From Seminavis robusta (taxonomy: Eukaryota > Bacillariophyta > Bacillariophyceae > Naviculales > Naviculaceae), in the NCBI GenBank assembly GCA_903772945.1, contig CAICTM010001019.1, positions 1 through 39,769 on the forward strand: 39,769 bases of DNA, read 5' to 3'. Position numbers and translations under genes: made by a program. Position 1 is the first letter of the stretch, and each line of letters starts with the position of its first letter. Positions 19,412 to 29,701 of the stretch are shown here, one piece after another. The notes below the pieces were generated by a model. It had not been told where the DNA came from. It did no database searches and was given only the letters and a program-made list of their open reading frames with translations.

Positions 19412-19730
19412 AGCCGACTGACGTCATCGAAATCGAAAGATCGAACCATTCTGATTGGCTAATCCTCTACGGCGACTCTACAGAGGTAGTGTACGGATTG
19501 GGGCGATGTCGGCACGACGGTCCTGCTGTACTTTCTGTACCAATCGTTTGAGGTTCTGTTATGCGAACTACCGTGTATTCAAGACAGCAACCATCGGCTA
19601 GCTAGCTAGAATTTCAGAGGAGAAAGAGTTGTGTTGCTAGCTAGAGAGTAGCGTCCAAGCTTCCCAATTCCCAATTCCATAAACCTGTCACCACCAAAAC
19701 CACGGCACCTGCAATCCACATCACCACACC
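19412..19730. other. Intergenic, no gene seen
   Basis: It contains repeats of cgtgtgcacgactgacgt near 19371-19410 and two ctagctagctag patches near 19600 and 19638. Nothing else can be assigned. Confidence 0.45.
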
Positions 19731-20920
19731 ATGGGAAATGCATGCACAAACGCACTGACCCAAGTCCTGTCATCTGATCATACCGCCAATAGTGACCATG
19801 CAGGCACTGCGGAGTCTCCTCTTCCGTTGGGTACCGATTTGATTTGGATTGGCCAGATTCTACCGTTTGTTGGCATTGGACAGTATTTGTTGGAGCTGTC
19901 AACAAGAAGATGAACAAAGTGTACAAAGACTACAGTACTGCAAAATGGAACTCCAAAAAAATCCAAGAGAGGTAGCGATGATCCCGCTGAACGATTGTGG
20001 CCTGACGAGATATGGAGAAATCACCGACACTCTTTACAGTGAAACATTTTGTAACCAACCACGTGCTGGATACTGGCTCAAGGACAGGTCCTTCAATAAG
20101 AAACCAAGTCGTGATGATGTTTGCAAAGTAATTGCCACAGTTGGAAATATTATGGTCATGATGGGACGGCAAAAAGATTCCCATGGAATGATTGACATTG
20201 CCTATGCTGCTAAAAATGACATTTGGAAGTCTTGCGGTGGGCTCATGAAAATGGTTGTCCATGGGATGAACAGACATGTACCTATGCTGCTGAAAATGGA
20301 CATTTGGAAGTCTTGCAGTGGGCTCGTGAAAATGGTTGCCCATGGGATGAGTGGACATGTGGTGGAGCTGCTTCAAATGGACATTTGGAGTCTTGCAGTG
20401 GGCTCGTGAAAATGGTTGTCCATGGGATGAGCGGACATGTGCCGATGCTGCTTCAAATGGACATTTGGAAGTTTTAAAGTGGGCTCGTGAAAATCGTTGT
20501 CCATGGAATGAAGGGACATGTGGTGGAGCTGCTTCACCTGGACATGCGGAGATTTTGAAGTGGGCTCGTGAAAATGGTTGTCCATGGAATGAGTGGACAT
20601 CTGCCTATGCTGCTAAAAATGGTCATTTGGCAGTCTTGCGGTGGGCTCGTGAAAATGGTTGTCCATGGGATGAGTGGACATGTACCTATGCTGCTGAAAG
20701 TGGACACTTGGATATTTTGAAGTGGGCTCGAGAAAATGGTTGTCCATGGGATGAACAGACATATCAAGCTGCTTCAAATGGACATTGGGAGGCTTTGTTG
20801 TGGGAAAATGGTTGTCCATGGGAAGAACAGACATATGAAGCTGCCAGGAGAAGCTGAACTCAAAACAACACCGAACTGATCCAGTGGCTAGGCGACAATG
20901 GCTGCCCGGTCTCATGTTGA
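19731..20920 (+). pseudogene. Ankyrin-like repeat gene with several breaks
   Basis: An N-terminal ATG frame runs 19731-19913 with a VGIGQYL segment. A GAVNKKMNKVY piece follows in another frame, resembling the N-terminal cap of ankyrin-type proteins in protists; this is recalled, not tested. The main body is a tandem array of 27-residue units of the pattern WARENGCPWDExTCxxAAxNGHLEVLK, like the WARENGCPWDE repeats of brown algae, other protists and giant viruses. Breaks visible: a frame change near 19880, single-base deletions near 20218 and 20386 that shift the array, and an in-frame TGA at 20855-20857 cutting off a last repeat that otherwise runs to a stop at 20918-20920. The protein would be a scaffold for protein binding if intact. 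As read it is a pseudogene or has sequence errors. Confidence 0.75.
20237..20857 (+). repeat. 81-bp tandem repeats encoding the ankyrin-like units
   Basis: Units begin with gtgggctcgtgaaaatggtt or close variants at 20237, 20318, 20398, 20479, 20560, 20641 and 20722, with a shortened unit near 20800. The spacing is 81 bp throughout, except 80 bp once (a deletion) and 78 bp at the last. The high DNA identity points to recent expansion or gene conversion. Confidence 0.88.
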
Positions 20921-21326
20921 TGGAAACTAACATGGCAACATCATTTAGGTTAAGATCACAAATTGAATGATTGAAGCAGAAGTAGACAATGCCCCATGTT
21001 TCCCTCCCAGCAGTGAAGTGACCTCGGTGTATTTTTCCATTTGTTGTCGGAAAGGTATGGCAGGACAGACGCACATTTGTATGGGCCGGATGTGAGATCG
21101 CTTCTTTGGTCGAGCATAATGGCGACAAAAGCTTGACTTAGTAGATTGCTACCGGCATAACACAATTCTATAATTACCTCCTGTCTAGTTCTACTATACG
21201 AGTGCCAGTGCAAAGCTTCGCGCTATCGGTCGCAAATAATAAGTTCTCAAATTCTTCCAGACAACACGACGAAAGTCTGAAAATGTTGGTCTATGTTCAT
21301 AATAGATTCAGAAAAAGAACGGTAGC
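20921..21326. other. Convergent intergenic region, no gene seen
   Basis: 3' flanks of the ankyrin-like gene and the light-harvesting gene. No supported ORF or repeat. Confidence 0.5.
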
Positions 21327-22011
21327 TTAGCTGCTGAATCCAGAGGAGTATCCAAGGAAAGCATTGGTAACATATGGGTCAATTCCAAGCTGTTCGTGCA
21401 TCATAAGTCCAAGGATTCCCATTTGTGCAGCACGTCCATTGTTCAACTCAATAGCACGCTTTTGCATAAGTTCCTCGTCGGTTCCCTTCCACGCGAAGAG
21501 ACCATTTCGCAAATCTCCTGGGAACTCGCCAGCACCGTTGTCCTTCATGATGAAGAATTCCAAGATTCCAACAGTTCCAATGATCTCCCAGAAACGTTCA
21601 GAGGAAAGCTGCTGAAGAGCACCGTATCCGTTGGCGGTGATGTCTTCATAGGCTCCGAAGCGGAATCCAGCAGTTGTTACCATGTGTCCAACAATGGCCA
21701 ACTGGGCAATGCGGCCGTGCTTGATCTCAACATAACGAAGGCGGTCGAATCGCTCTTGGTCAATGCCATCACAGACATTCAAAGGATCCCTATAAGAGTG
21801 CAGGACATGACAAGAATAAGCTTATGCGCCCGCAACTAACTGTTTCACACTGGTGCCACCACACTCCAACCTACCAGAATCCAAGGGGCTTTTGGGCTCC
21901 AAGTTCAGACTCGAAGGACATGGACAAAGCACTCTTGGAGGGAGTGCTTTGTTGAGGAGCAAAGGCGGAGGCCGATGCGGCAAGAAGAGCGATTCCAAAA
22001 ACAGACTTCAT
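21327..22011 (-). CDS. Fucoxanthin chlorophyll a/c-binding protein (Lhcf type), two exons
   Basis: Light-harvesting antenna protein of the thylakoid, binding chlorophyll a, chlorophyll c and fucoxanthin. Exon 1 is 22011-21875 and exon 2 is 21789-21327; the intron (21874-21790, 85 bp) is GTAGG...ATAG. The product has 199 residues. The N-terminus is a bipartite plastid signal: a hydrophobic signal peptide ending in ASAFAP, with Phe at +1 of the cleavage site as required in diatoms. Helix 1 has E67, H70 and R72 (EIKHGRIA). Helix 2 has E123 (GILEFF). Helix 3 has E160, N163 and R165 (IELNNGRAAQMGILGLM) and H177. The splice joins GFW to DPLN, matching the family's GF(F/W)DP motif. Length is normal for Lhcf. 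Probably highly expressed and light regulated, by family. Confidence 0.95.
21790..21874 (-). other. Intron of the Lhcf gene
   Basis: 85 bp on the minus strand, beginning gtaggttgga and ending cttatag. Splicing in phase 2 restores the conserved FWDP motif. Confidence 0.9.
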
Positions 22012-22262
22012 TTTCAAAAAGATGGTTGTACGAGAACAAGTGAGTAGGGGCGGAGTTGCTCCTGTTCCTCATCCAAAGCTTCGTCCTCATGGAGCTTTTC
22101 GTCGTTTTGGAACGCAAAGATTTGTCTTCAACTTGAACGACAAATCAAATCCAATGAGTCGAGTCGAATGATTGAATCAATCAACAATTCACTTGTTGTG
22201 CGGGACCGGATTAGAGCAGAATTTCTCATTTTTACAGTATGTATCTTCAAAACACCTCTAAA
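22012..22262 (-). promoter_or_regulatory. Probable promoter and 5' leader of the Lhcf gene
   Basis: 250 bp upstream of the Lhcf start, with no ORF of its own. It contains gagtcgagtcgaatgattga near 22155, rich in GAnTC/TGA steps. I see no TATA box. Assignment is by position only. Confidence 0.35.
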
Positions 22263-23876
22263 ATGGCAATTGATGGAAAACCAGAAGGGGATCAGTGTAT
22301 GTACATGAAGGTAGATGGTTTTTCACTGAAATAGCTTCTCAAACTGAACAAATCGTATCTGCTGCATGCCTCGAGGAGGCAAGGGCTGCTTTGAGGCCCA
22401 CGGTACAGCTCGAGTCTGTCAGGCGAGTGTGTCTCAACGTAGGTTTAAACGCCCTCAAGCTTCAGCTGTCACTTTTTGTGGACGAGGCGCAATGCCTTTT
22501 GGAGCAGTACAACGTTGATGGGTATTTCCTTTAGAAGTGAAGCAGACAAGACTGTGCGACGAACGGGATTTTCAGGAGTCCTCAACGCGTTTCTGCGATC
22601 CAACGATATTTTCCATTCCTATCCTTTGTTTTCAGGTACTGGCCTTGCAATCGAGCACTTGGACGACGTGTTGAAATCGATGATGGGCAAGCTCTCAGGC
22701 GTCAAAGTTCCCGAATCATTTTACTATGAATTCGATCAACTCGAGACTGGTCAGATCGAGGAATACATGGAAGATTTTCTTGATTTGACTGACATTGTCG
22801 ACCATGTCAAAACGCATGTGTTCGAGTGGCTGCGAGGGCGACCACGTTGGACTGCCTCCTTCATTGAGTCATAGCTCACAAGAGGACATAGAAAGATTCA
22901 ATTTGGGACGAGAGGACGTTTCCGCAGTGGGGGGAAGAAGGAAAGGCACTTTGTACAAGCGCTTGACCGCTATCTATCCAATATGACAGAGAAAGCAGGC
23001 AGGAAGTTGTGGCCCGACATTGACGACGCCGACAACATGGGCAGAAAAAGATCGGCGATCTCCCATTTCACGAAATTCATGAAGACTGGCAGTGGCCTAC
23101 ACCCCTCTCGAACAGCAATGGAGCATCTCATCTTCGAGTGTGCGACGACAGGAATGGCAGCTACTGTACGCAGCGACACTTTTCGGGCAATCGAGTACGG
23201 CTTGGCGCAAGTTGAGCGTGATGCTCAGGGCAAGTTGATTGGTCGCATCAACGAACCCATTATTGCACAAGCTGGCATCTCTTTATTTACGCTTATGTCA
23301 ACGGCAGAGAATTTCATGAACACTCAAACCGACAAGGGGACTGCTTTTGAACGCTTTTCAGTTTCTTACCTTATTAAGAATCTTGAAACGATCATCTAGG
23401 CACAAGTGGAGCCCAGCAAGCCTGACAATCCATTCCAAGGATTCCGTGTGTCGGAGAAGTCTTCTTACGGCGTTCTGGTACAGAGTTGTAAAGGTTCTGT
23501 CGACGCTACGCTGAAATGGATACGTGAGGCGGCAGCGGCTTGCATTGAGGGGGCTGTCCCACCGTTTTGCTGGCCGGATAATGACTTCGGGCCCGACGTG
23601 CTGCCGTTGATCTTTAATCAGCAATACACGGATTATCGCACCTTGCTCGCCCAAATGAAGTTTCGAAACTCATTGAACCAGCTGGAAGCGCTTGCAACTC
23701 TGGTTCCTGCCTGTCTATACATGGACAACAAGCACATTCCAACGCCAAGAACGAAAGAGGGAGAACCCCCAAAGAAGAAGAAGGCGCGAACATTGAATGT
23801 TAGACCATTCAATACCGGGGTCACCCATAGCACAAAACCCAAATGGTTGGCATCGAGTATCGCCGGCCGACCCTGA
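22263..23876 (+). pseudogene. Broken P-loop NTPase plus possible nuclease-like domain (Crinkler/RHS-type NTPase candidate)
   Basis: Frame 2 (to 22534) has LFVDEAQ, a Walker B-like box. A frame change near 22530 leads into frame 3, with SGTGL (sensor-like) and RGRPRWTASFIE. An in-frame TAG (22872-22874) follows, then a long open stretch with KGTAFERFSVSYL, a second TAG (23397-23399), and a segment to 23876. Known: the NTPases of Crinkler/RHS-type proteins combine DEAQ Walker B, an SGT-like sensor and a GRxRW box, often followed by a restriction-endonuclease-like domain, and many are thought to derive from transposons. The match is from memory of motif order, so the call is tentative. No Walker A is visible. 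The 3' end runs straight into an inverted-repeat insertion at 23806. Confidence 0.4.
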
Positions 23877-24149
23877 GTCGGCTGAGTCAAATGGGTTTAG
23901 CGACCATGTGGATCCATGTGGCTTACCCAAAAACCGTTTGGGTAGCGGCAACAGCCGACCCAAACCCATTTGACTCATTGGATTCAAATTTACTTAAGGA
24001 GAAGAATTGCCACATCATCAATGACATCATTCTGACATCACAATAGGAGCGTTGAGGTTCTCTTTCGCGAGCAAGCATAGCCTTGCTGCGAGTATGTCAA
24101 GCCACCCACCATTTGGGTTTTGTGCTATGGGTGACCCCGGTATTGAATG
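23806..24149. mobile_element. 344-bp element with perfect 41-bp terminal inverted repeats
   Basis: The arm at 23806-23846 (cattcaataccggggtcacc at its outer end) is the exact reverse complement of 24109-24149. Inside lies a second 15-bp inverted repeat, gagtcaaatgggttt at 23884-23898 against 23962-23976, and a short gccgac/gtcggc hairpin (23866-23882). Looks like a MITE or foldback element inserted in, or next to, the broken NTPase gene. I could not see a clear target-site duplication. Confidence 0.7.
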
Positions 24150-24457
24150 CTCTTAATGTGCCGAAGGAGAAATGGGAAAAGACAAAACCCATTGTCATTC
24201 CTCAGGACAAGCCTTGCCTCCGCTTTATGGTACAGTATCCAAAAGCAGCAACTGATACTGCTGTTCCTGCGCGGAGACATAAGGAACATAAGGACAAATT
24301 TGAAAAATGCTCCGATGATGATTGTGAGAGTGTGTACGGGTATGATTACCTGATTGTTGCAGCCGGCGGGAGCGAGTCTATGACCCCCAGATCTCACACA
24401 TTTATCGATCTGGCACGGCTTGCTCTCCACGTGCTTCAACGCTCGATAATCAGTTAG
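24150..24457 (+). pseudogene. ORF fragment after the inverted-repeat insertion
   Basis: An open frame continues from the right arm through VPKEKWEKTKPIVIPQ, LRFMVQYP and a KDKFEKCSDDDCE segment, to a stop at 24455-24457. The composition is coding-like. Its position suggests it was the continuation of the broken gene upstream before the insertion, but the frame differs and I recognise no domain. Confidence 0.3.
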
Positions 24458-24943
24458 CCAAAGGCCAGTCGCTAAATTCACCCGAACACCCCTGAGCGTT
24501 TAAGGAGTACCAAGGTAGCCTAGTCTTATATGTTTAGATCTATTATCTAAGGGGGTTCCACGCTGAGGAGCGTTTGTGATTTTCGCCAAAGGTATTTGTA
24601 GACGGTTTATTTGTCTCTATTCGGAAGCATTCGGAAGGCGATTATTCGAAAAATTCGAGAAATCGGAACCCAGAAATCATGTGACAACGGTCAAATCAAT
24701 CCCAGATTGCCCGTCTTTGGAAATTTCAATTCGTGAATCCCATTCTTATACCATGTGATACAGTAGAGAGGGTGTGCAATTTTTCTAAAGAGGCGTAAAA
24801 CCAATACGAACCAACCGTTAACATGCAGTCCTAAGAGAAACCAAACTGTTGGCTCTTGTTTTCAACAACTCCATCCAACTACCTCCGACCAACAGCAATG
24901 CCACTCCAATCCTCATTATTCCAGCTTTTGAAAACCCAAAAAG
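24458..24943. other. Intergenic, no gene seen
   Basis: No supported ORF. The last part may be the transcribed leader of the next gene, because a good GT donor (aaaaaggtaag) occurs at 24944. Confidence 0.4.
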
Positions 24944-25046
24944 GTAAGCAGAAGCTATGGTGTTTTCTCCGCTCCTTCTGTTGTTGATTGTCATTGCTTC
25001 TTTTGGTTTCATCTAACCTTCTTTCCTTTGTTTTGGTTTGATCAAG
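24944..25046 (+). other. Possible leader intron before the transposase-like gene
   Basis: gtaagcag at 24944 and tgatcaag ending at 25046 form a GT...AG pair 103 bp apart, with a pyrimidine-rich stretch before the acceptor. An ATG follows at once (25047). The size fits the other introns here. Not proven. Confidence 0.4.
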
Positions 25047-28000
25047 ATGGCATCCAACCGCTCCATGAGGAGTACCTCGAGTTCCAGCAGTGGCGAACAA
25101 GATGATGAAGAGCCACCTCTCTTTGTTGCCGCATTCCATGATGGTCGCTACAAGAGCCTTCGCTTCATGCAGTATTGCACTGCTTCCTTGCCCGCCAGGC
25201 ACACCTGTTCTGGTGCAACAACTACCTTGCCACCCCATCTGGTGAAACGATCCTCTTGGTACCAAGCCGCTTCCACCCACAAGAGCCATGCATACCAGTG
25301 CCGCCAACATTGGAAGGTTTGTGGTACCGCCGCTGCTGTTCTTGTCCAAGAATATGTCAACACCAAGCATGCAATGTCAGCCGCTACCTTGTCAATGAAG
25401 ACCCATCTCCTGTTGCATGTACCACCAAGCGTTCTCTTGAGACCACTCCTGTTGAACCGATGGTGACGGATATTGTGGTGGCTGGCAGCAAGTTGACAGC
25501 TTCCACGATGACGGCAAGTGTTGTTACCGAAGAACAAGATGGGCGAAAGGTCAAGAAAGCGAAGTCTGACATCACAGTGGACGACCATTCCATCAATAGC
25601 CAGGGTCAGGCCTTTACTGTTGCCGGTGTTCCCAAGACACACATTGTTGTTCTCCGGAACAAGTGGGAACGGCTTTGCAACAACGAGAAGAAGATCAAGG
25701 ACATGCAGAACGGCTTTAATCACTACAAGTTCACCGGTGGTTCTGTTTTCATGCAGTCGGTCCTAGGCATTATGTTGGCGAGTTGCCCTTCCCTTCCACT
25801 CAGCCAGATTTCAGTCATTGCCCCACTTATTGTCGCGGCTTTTCTTTGGGACACTGGTAACATGGAAGGTGTTGACTTGAACAAGTTCAGTACGTCTTTC
25901 CCTTCTGAGACCTGGTTTCGAAACATCATGTTCCAGCATGCCGGTCGCACTCTTCTTGGACTTGGCAATGTTCTTCGTGGCAAGACTGTCTTTCTTGCCT
26001 GTGACAAAGGCAACAAGAAGGGTGTCGGACACTTTGTCAAGGTGGTGTCCTGGTTTGATACTGGTACAATGGAAGTTCGCCGTCAACTATTGGATATTGA
26101 TGCAGCAGAAGGAACATCAGATGCTTGTGCAAAGGCCATTGCTTGTTCTTTGAAGAAACTTGGCGATGATGGATTTAAGTTCCAAGGACACTGCACTGAC
26201 AATGGTGGAGGTGGTGTTCTCGATGGATTGTTCTGGTCTATGGATGATCTGAACCTGTGTCGCTCGAACTATCTTGTCGCTAACTGTTGCTTGCACAACC
26301 TTCTGTTGGTCGTGAGGAATCCCATTGTCGAAGTACTCAGCGAGGGTGGATTGGACAAGAAGAATGCTATGCAAATGATCCACTGTGTTTACGATCTACA
26401 GAACAGCATGGAGAAGGAAGTGTGGTGGACACATGTGGAAGAGGCGGTCAGATTTATGGAAGCCTACCGTACCACTCCCTATGTTGGCGATACATGTGCT
26501 GATCAAGTCTTTGCCACGAAGTGGGAACGGGTCAAGACTTTCCGGGAGTTCTCTGGATTGGACAACAAGGACCTCAAGAGACTACTCCTTTCTGTACCGG
26601 CCCCAGTTCTTACAAGATGGTGGACAGTTGGGGAAGCGGCAAGGGTAACCTACTTGTGTTATCTACTGATTCTACGCCTAACCCAGACAGTCATCAACGT
26701 CCATGACACCAAGAGCAAGCAGCACAAGATTGCGTCCGGCCTACAGCCACTTCTACTGGAGGCAGAGCTGTACTCTGATTTGACACTGATGCATTGCTAC
26801 CACTTCGTGTTCGTCAGTCCACACTTTGACTGGTTGCAGAGCAGTGTTGATATGTCTGGCATTCCTGGCTTCCAAGCGCACAACATCATTGGCAGGTACT
26901 ATCTCATGCACAATGACTTGCAACACATGGAACGAAACGGCATTGCGTTTGACCCTGCCTTTGATGCCTTTCACGATTCCTTGGACCTCCTTCCAGAAGA
27001 AACACAGGTGCTGCAGAGGAACAAGGCCTCTCGCTTCTTTAAGATTGCCAAGGATGCACTGACCAGGCGACTTCTACCAGCGGCACTTCTCTCTGAAGAA
27101 CCAGCGGCAGTGGTGGTGGCTTATGTCATTCTTGGGAAGCCTTACCGTGTCACTCACCAGCAAGCCATCTGGAAGTCTACTGTGCATGGGTATACCTTTC
27201 TTGACTTGCAGCGGTTCCATGATTGGTTGGTACAAGAAACGTCCAACGAACACACAACCTCACAGTACACTGAGTACCCACCCCTGTGCACTCACACGGC
27301 AACTATGGTCCTGGATGGTTATGACTTTCGAAACAAGAAGGAGAACAATGACAATGCATTCAAACAGTAGCTTCTCACCATGTACCTTCCCATTGCTTGC
27401 CACACCCACTTCGTTGAGGCAGGTGTCAAAGAAGCGAAGCTTGTCTCGCAAACTGACCGCTCAGAGCAACTCCGCTCTGCCATTGCCATTGCCATCATCA
27501 GATCTGCTGATGTGCACAATGCAAACAACTTGAAGCCCTTGGCTGACCTACCAAGTACTGATAGGATCCTTCATCTCATGAACAATGCAACAGCTCACAA
27601 TGACAAGCATGTGGTTTGGGCCAAGACTCAGAAGGAAACATACAAAGGCAGATTGGATGACATCCAGAAGGTCTTGAAGATAGAGCATTTCAGGGTGCAG
27701 AGACTGGAGGACCTCAAGCAAGAAGCCATCAAGAAGGGAGCCATCAACAAGAAGGAAACCCAGAGGCAGAGGAATGGTGGAGCGGACCGATCTGACAACA
27801 TCAATGGCCTCAAGAGGTATGGCAAGCTCAGGGCTGCCTACCACTCTGATGATGTCAAGCAAGAGTTGATCCACAGAGGTGTTGGCACTGAAGACCTCAT
27901 TGCTCTGAGGACTTTCACCATGAAGAAGAACAAACTCAGGGAGCTGGAAGTGCTGAGGATCAAGGTTTTGCCAGACAATCATGAGGAGAAGTCAATGGTT

Positions 28001-28054
28001 AATCCTCTGTTGTTGTTCAGACCCATGTCTGCAAGTAAGTTTGTCATTGAGTAG
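25047..28054 (+). pseudogene. Transposase-like gene with one frame change and one in-frame TAG
   Basis: ATG 25047 opens a frame with a Ser-rich start and EQDDEEPPL. The main frame, in a different phase, runs from about 25175 to TAG at 27368-27370 and continues in the same phase to 28054 (about 960 codons altogether). Features: FKFQGHCTDNGGGG, then CCLHNLLLVVRN about 45 residues later, which resemble the second catalytic Asp region and the following Cys/His helix of hAT-like DDE transposases. The C-terminal part after the TAG has HFVEAGVKEAKLVS and TDRSEQLRSA, then a Lys/Arg-rich helical tail. The superfamily is uncertain (hAT-like, or another eukaryotic DDE group). No terminal inverted repeats were found around it, so it could also be a domesticated copy. 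Confidence 0.55.
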
Positions 28055-28838
28055 TCCTGTTTCCAATGGGCTCTCAATGACAAGGAGCCTTCCTTTGTGT
28101 CGCCACAGCCCAAATGCGACATTGCTAGGACCTTTACTAGTGTGTGCCATTTGGCAAGAAAAATTGAGATTTCTCTCTGACCATGGCATCTATGCTACTA
28201 CTTCCAATTGGTGATAGCTACGCATGCATGGTGGAGAGTTACACCTGTATGGTGTTCTATGTCAGTCTTAACATTCTACATAGCAACTGTTGCCATTATC
28301 TGCCATTGTCAGCATGTTTCTTTTATTTTGTTGTTCTTTTTGCCGCAGCCGTTGCTTTTTTCTGGTGTCAGACACGTCAGCGATTATGTACCAGGTCTAC
28401 GCGCGCGGCGTGTAGAGGATTTCTGAGTACCAGAAAATCGATCAGTCTACGGGATCTGGGGGTCATAGAGTCAGCTGGACTTTTTTCGAAGATGGCATAG
28501 AGACATTAGACAGCACAGAGCATCTAATTAGACTAGTAAGTCATCGCATTTGCTGTACAACACTCGACTCAGTCGAGTCGAGTTGAGTCAAGTCCTGTGA
28601 CAGTCACAGGCTTGCTTTCGGTTCCGGATTTCGGGTTTCAAGAGGTGCGGAAGTAATCCGAAACTGTGGATCGCACAAATAGTCTCTTAGGATTTAACCA
28701 AGAAGCCCGTAACTGTCCATTCTGAAAGTAGGAGCTCATACGGTATTAACAGGCAATGTCTCGTGTCTCATGAAAAGATTTGATAGTAAATGCGTAAATG
28801 CACCAATGTACCACTGTACAAATATTCTGATAATTATA
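28055..28838. other. Intergenic, no gene seen
   Basis: It contains an imperfect palindromic patch (cgactcagtcgagtcgagtt near 28565) and cctgtgacagtcacagg (near 28593), a perfect inverted repeat with one central base. No supported ORF. Confidence 0.5.
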
Positions 28839-28884
28839 GAGAAGCCCCCAAAAGCACGCACCTTAGAGGAAGGGTTATACTGTA

Positions 28885-29035
28885 CAATACGTATCGTATA
28901 TATCGTACACATGATACGTATCATATGAAACACAATTATCATAAAAACTAGATAATATATTATTATGATATATATTAGCCATATGATATACATGATATAT
29001 AATATATATAATATGTATCATATGATATGACGAGT
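28885..29035. repeat. AT-rich degenerate 5-bp-period block 1
   Basis: A run of NATAC/GTATN steps (for example acgtatcgtatatatcgtac), then ATATAT-rich sequence. It is subterminal to the left inverted repeat. Confidence 0.65.
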
Positions 29036-29116
29036 TTTTGCCAGTTCTCTAATTAGAAGTTGACAGGTCTCTAAGATCTGAACTGAAGCACCCACCAAAG
29101 TGTCACAGCAACCAAT

Positions 29117-29701
29117 ATGGACACCTATCTTGCTGAACTGAATGACGTTGCCCAATATGATACCAATGTAGAAGAGTGGATCCCTCCTTCTAGTAGTGTA
29201 GCTGTGGCAACGTCTCTAATAAATGAAACAACTCCTATTACAATTGACATTATGCAAACGCTTGGCCAGCTTGGCTATGCTCAAATTGACAAGACCGACA
29301 TGTAGCTATTGGCTGCCAAGCAATTCAACAAAAATGACAAAAAGTTTATCAAAGAGGAACTGATGTCTGTATTTGCACTTGCATACAAAGAAGCAGGCTT
29401 TAATGTTAAAAACAGAGGCTATAACAGACGAAGAGCCTACTTTACTGTTGTGTGCCCGAGATATAGGTATTATAAAGAAGCACCATCAAAGGCAACCCAA
29501 CATAGTCCTACTACCCAAACTCAGTTCCCTATATTTGGAAAAGACAAGCTTTGTCCTTTCTACTTTAATGTTTACTTCAGTAATGAGCACATGCGATGGT
29601 TCCCCTCTAGTCTCGCAGCTAGATTGTGCAACACCCCCTTATTGAATCAGCCACCTCTCTGCTCCTATCTGCTTCTCCTATTGAAACCTCCAAAGGACTG
29701 A
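29117..29701 (+). pseudogene. Element-encoded protein remnant, possible DNA-binding domain, amber-interrupted
   Basis: The ATG at 29117 opens 62 codons to TAG at 29303-29305. The same frame continues to 29699-29701 with no other stop. The downstream part has KKFIKEELMSVFALAYKEAGFNV, a basic NRGYNRRR patch, then VVCPRYRYYK and KLCPFYFNVYF. The spaced Cys residues and aromatics recall the FAR1/WRKY-type zinc-binding N-terminus of MULE transposases. This is weak, by pattern only. The last 30 codons drift into low complexity. Confidence 0.45.

Noticed and set aside
19930..20767. Minus-strand ORFs with repeated HFHEPT motifs across the ankyrin array
   Set aside because: They are reverse-strand shadows of the 81-bp repeat.
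20237..20857. Regular repeat array that could be mistaken for CRISPR
   Set aside because: The whole 81-bp unit is conserved, with no unique spacers, and translates into ankyrin-like units; the genome is eukaryotic.
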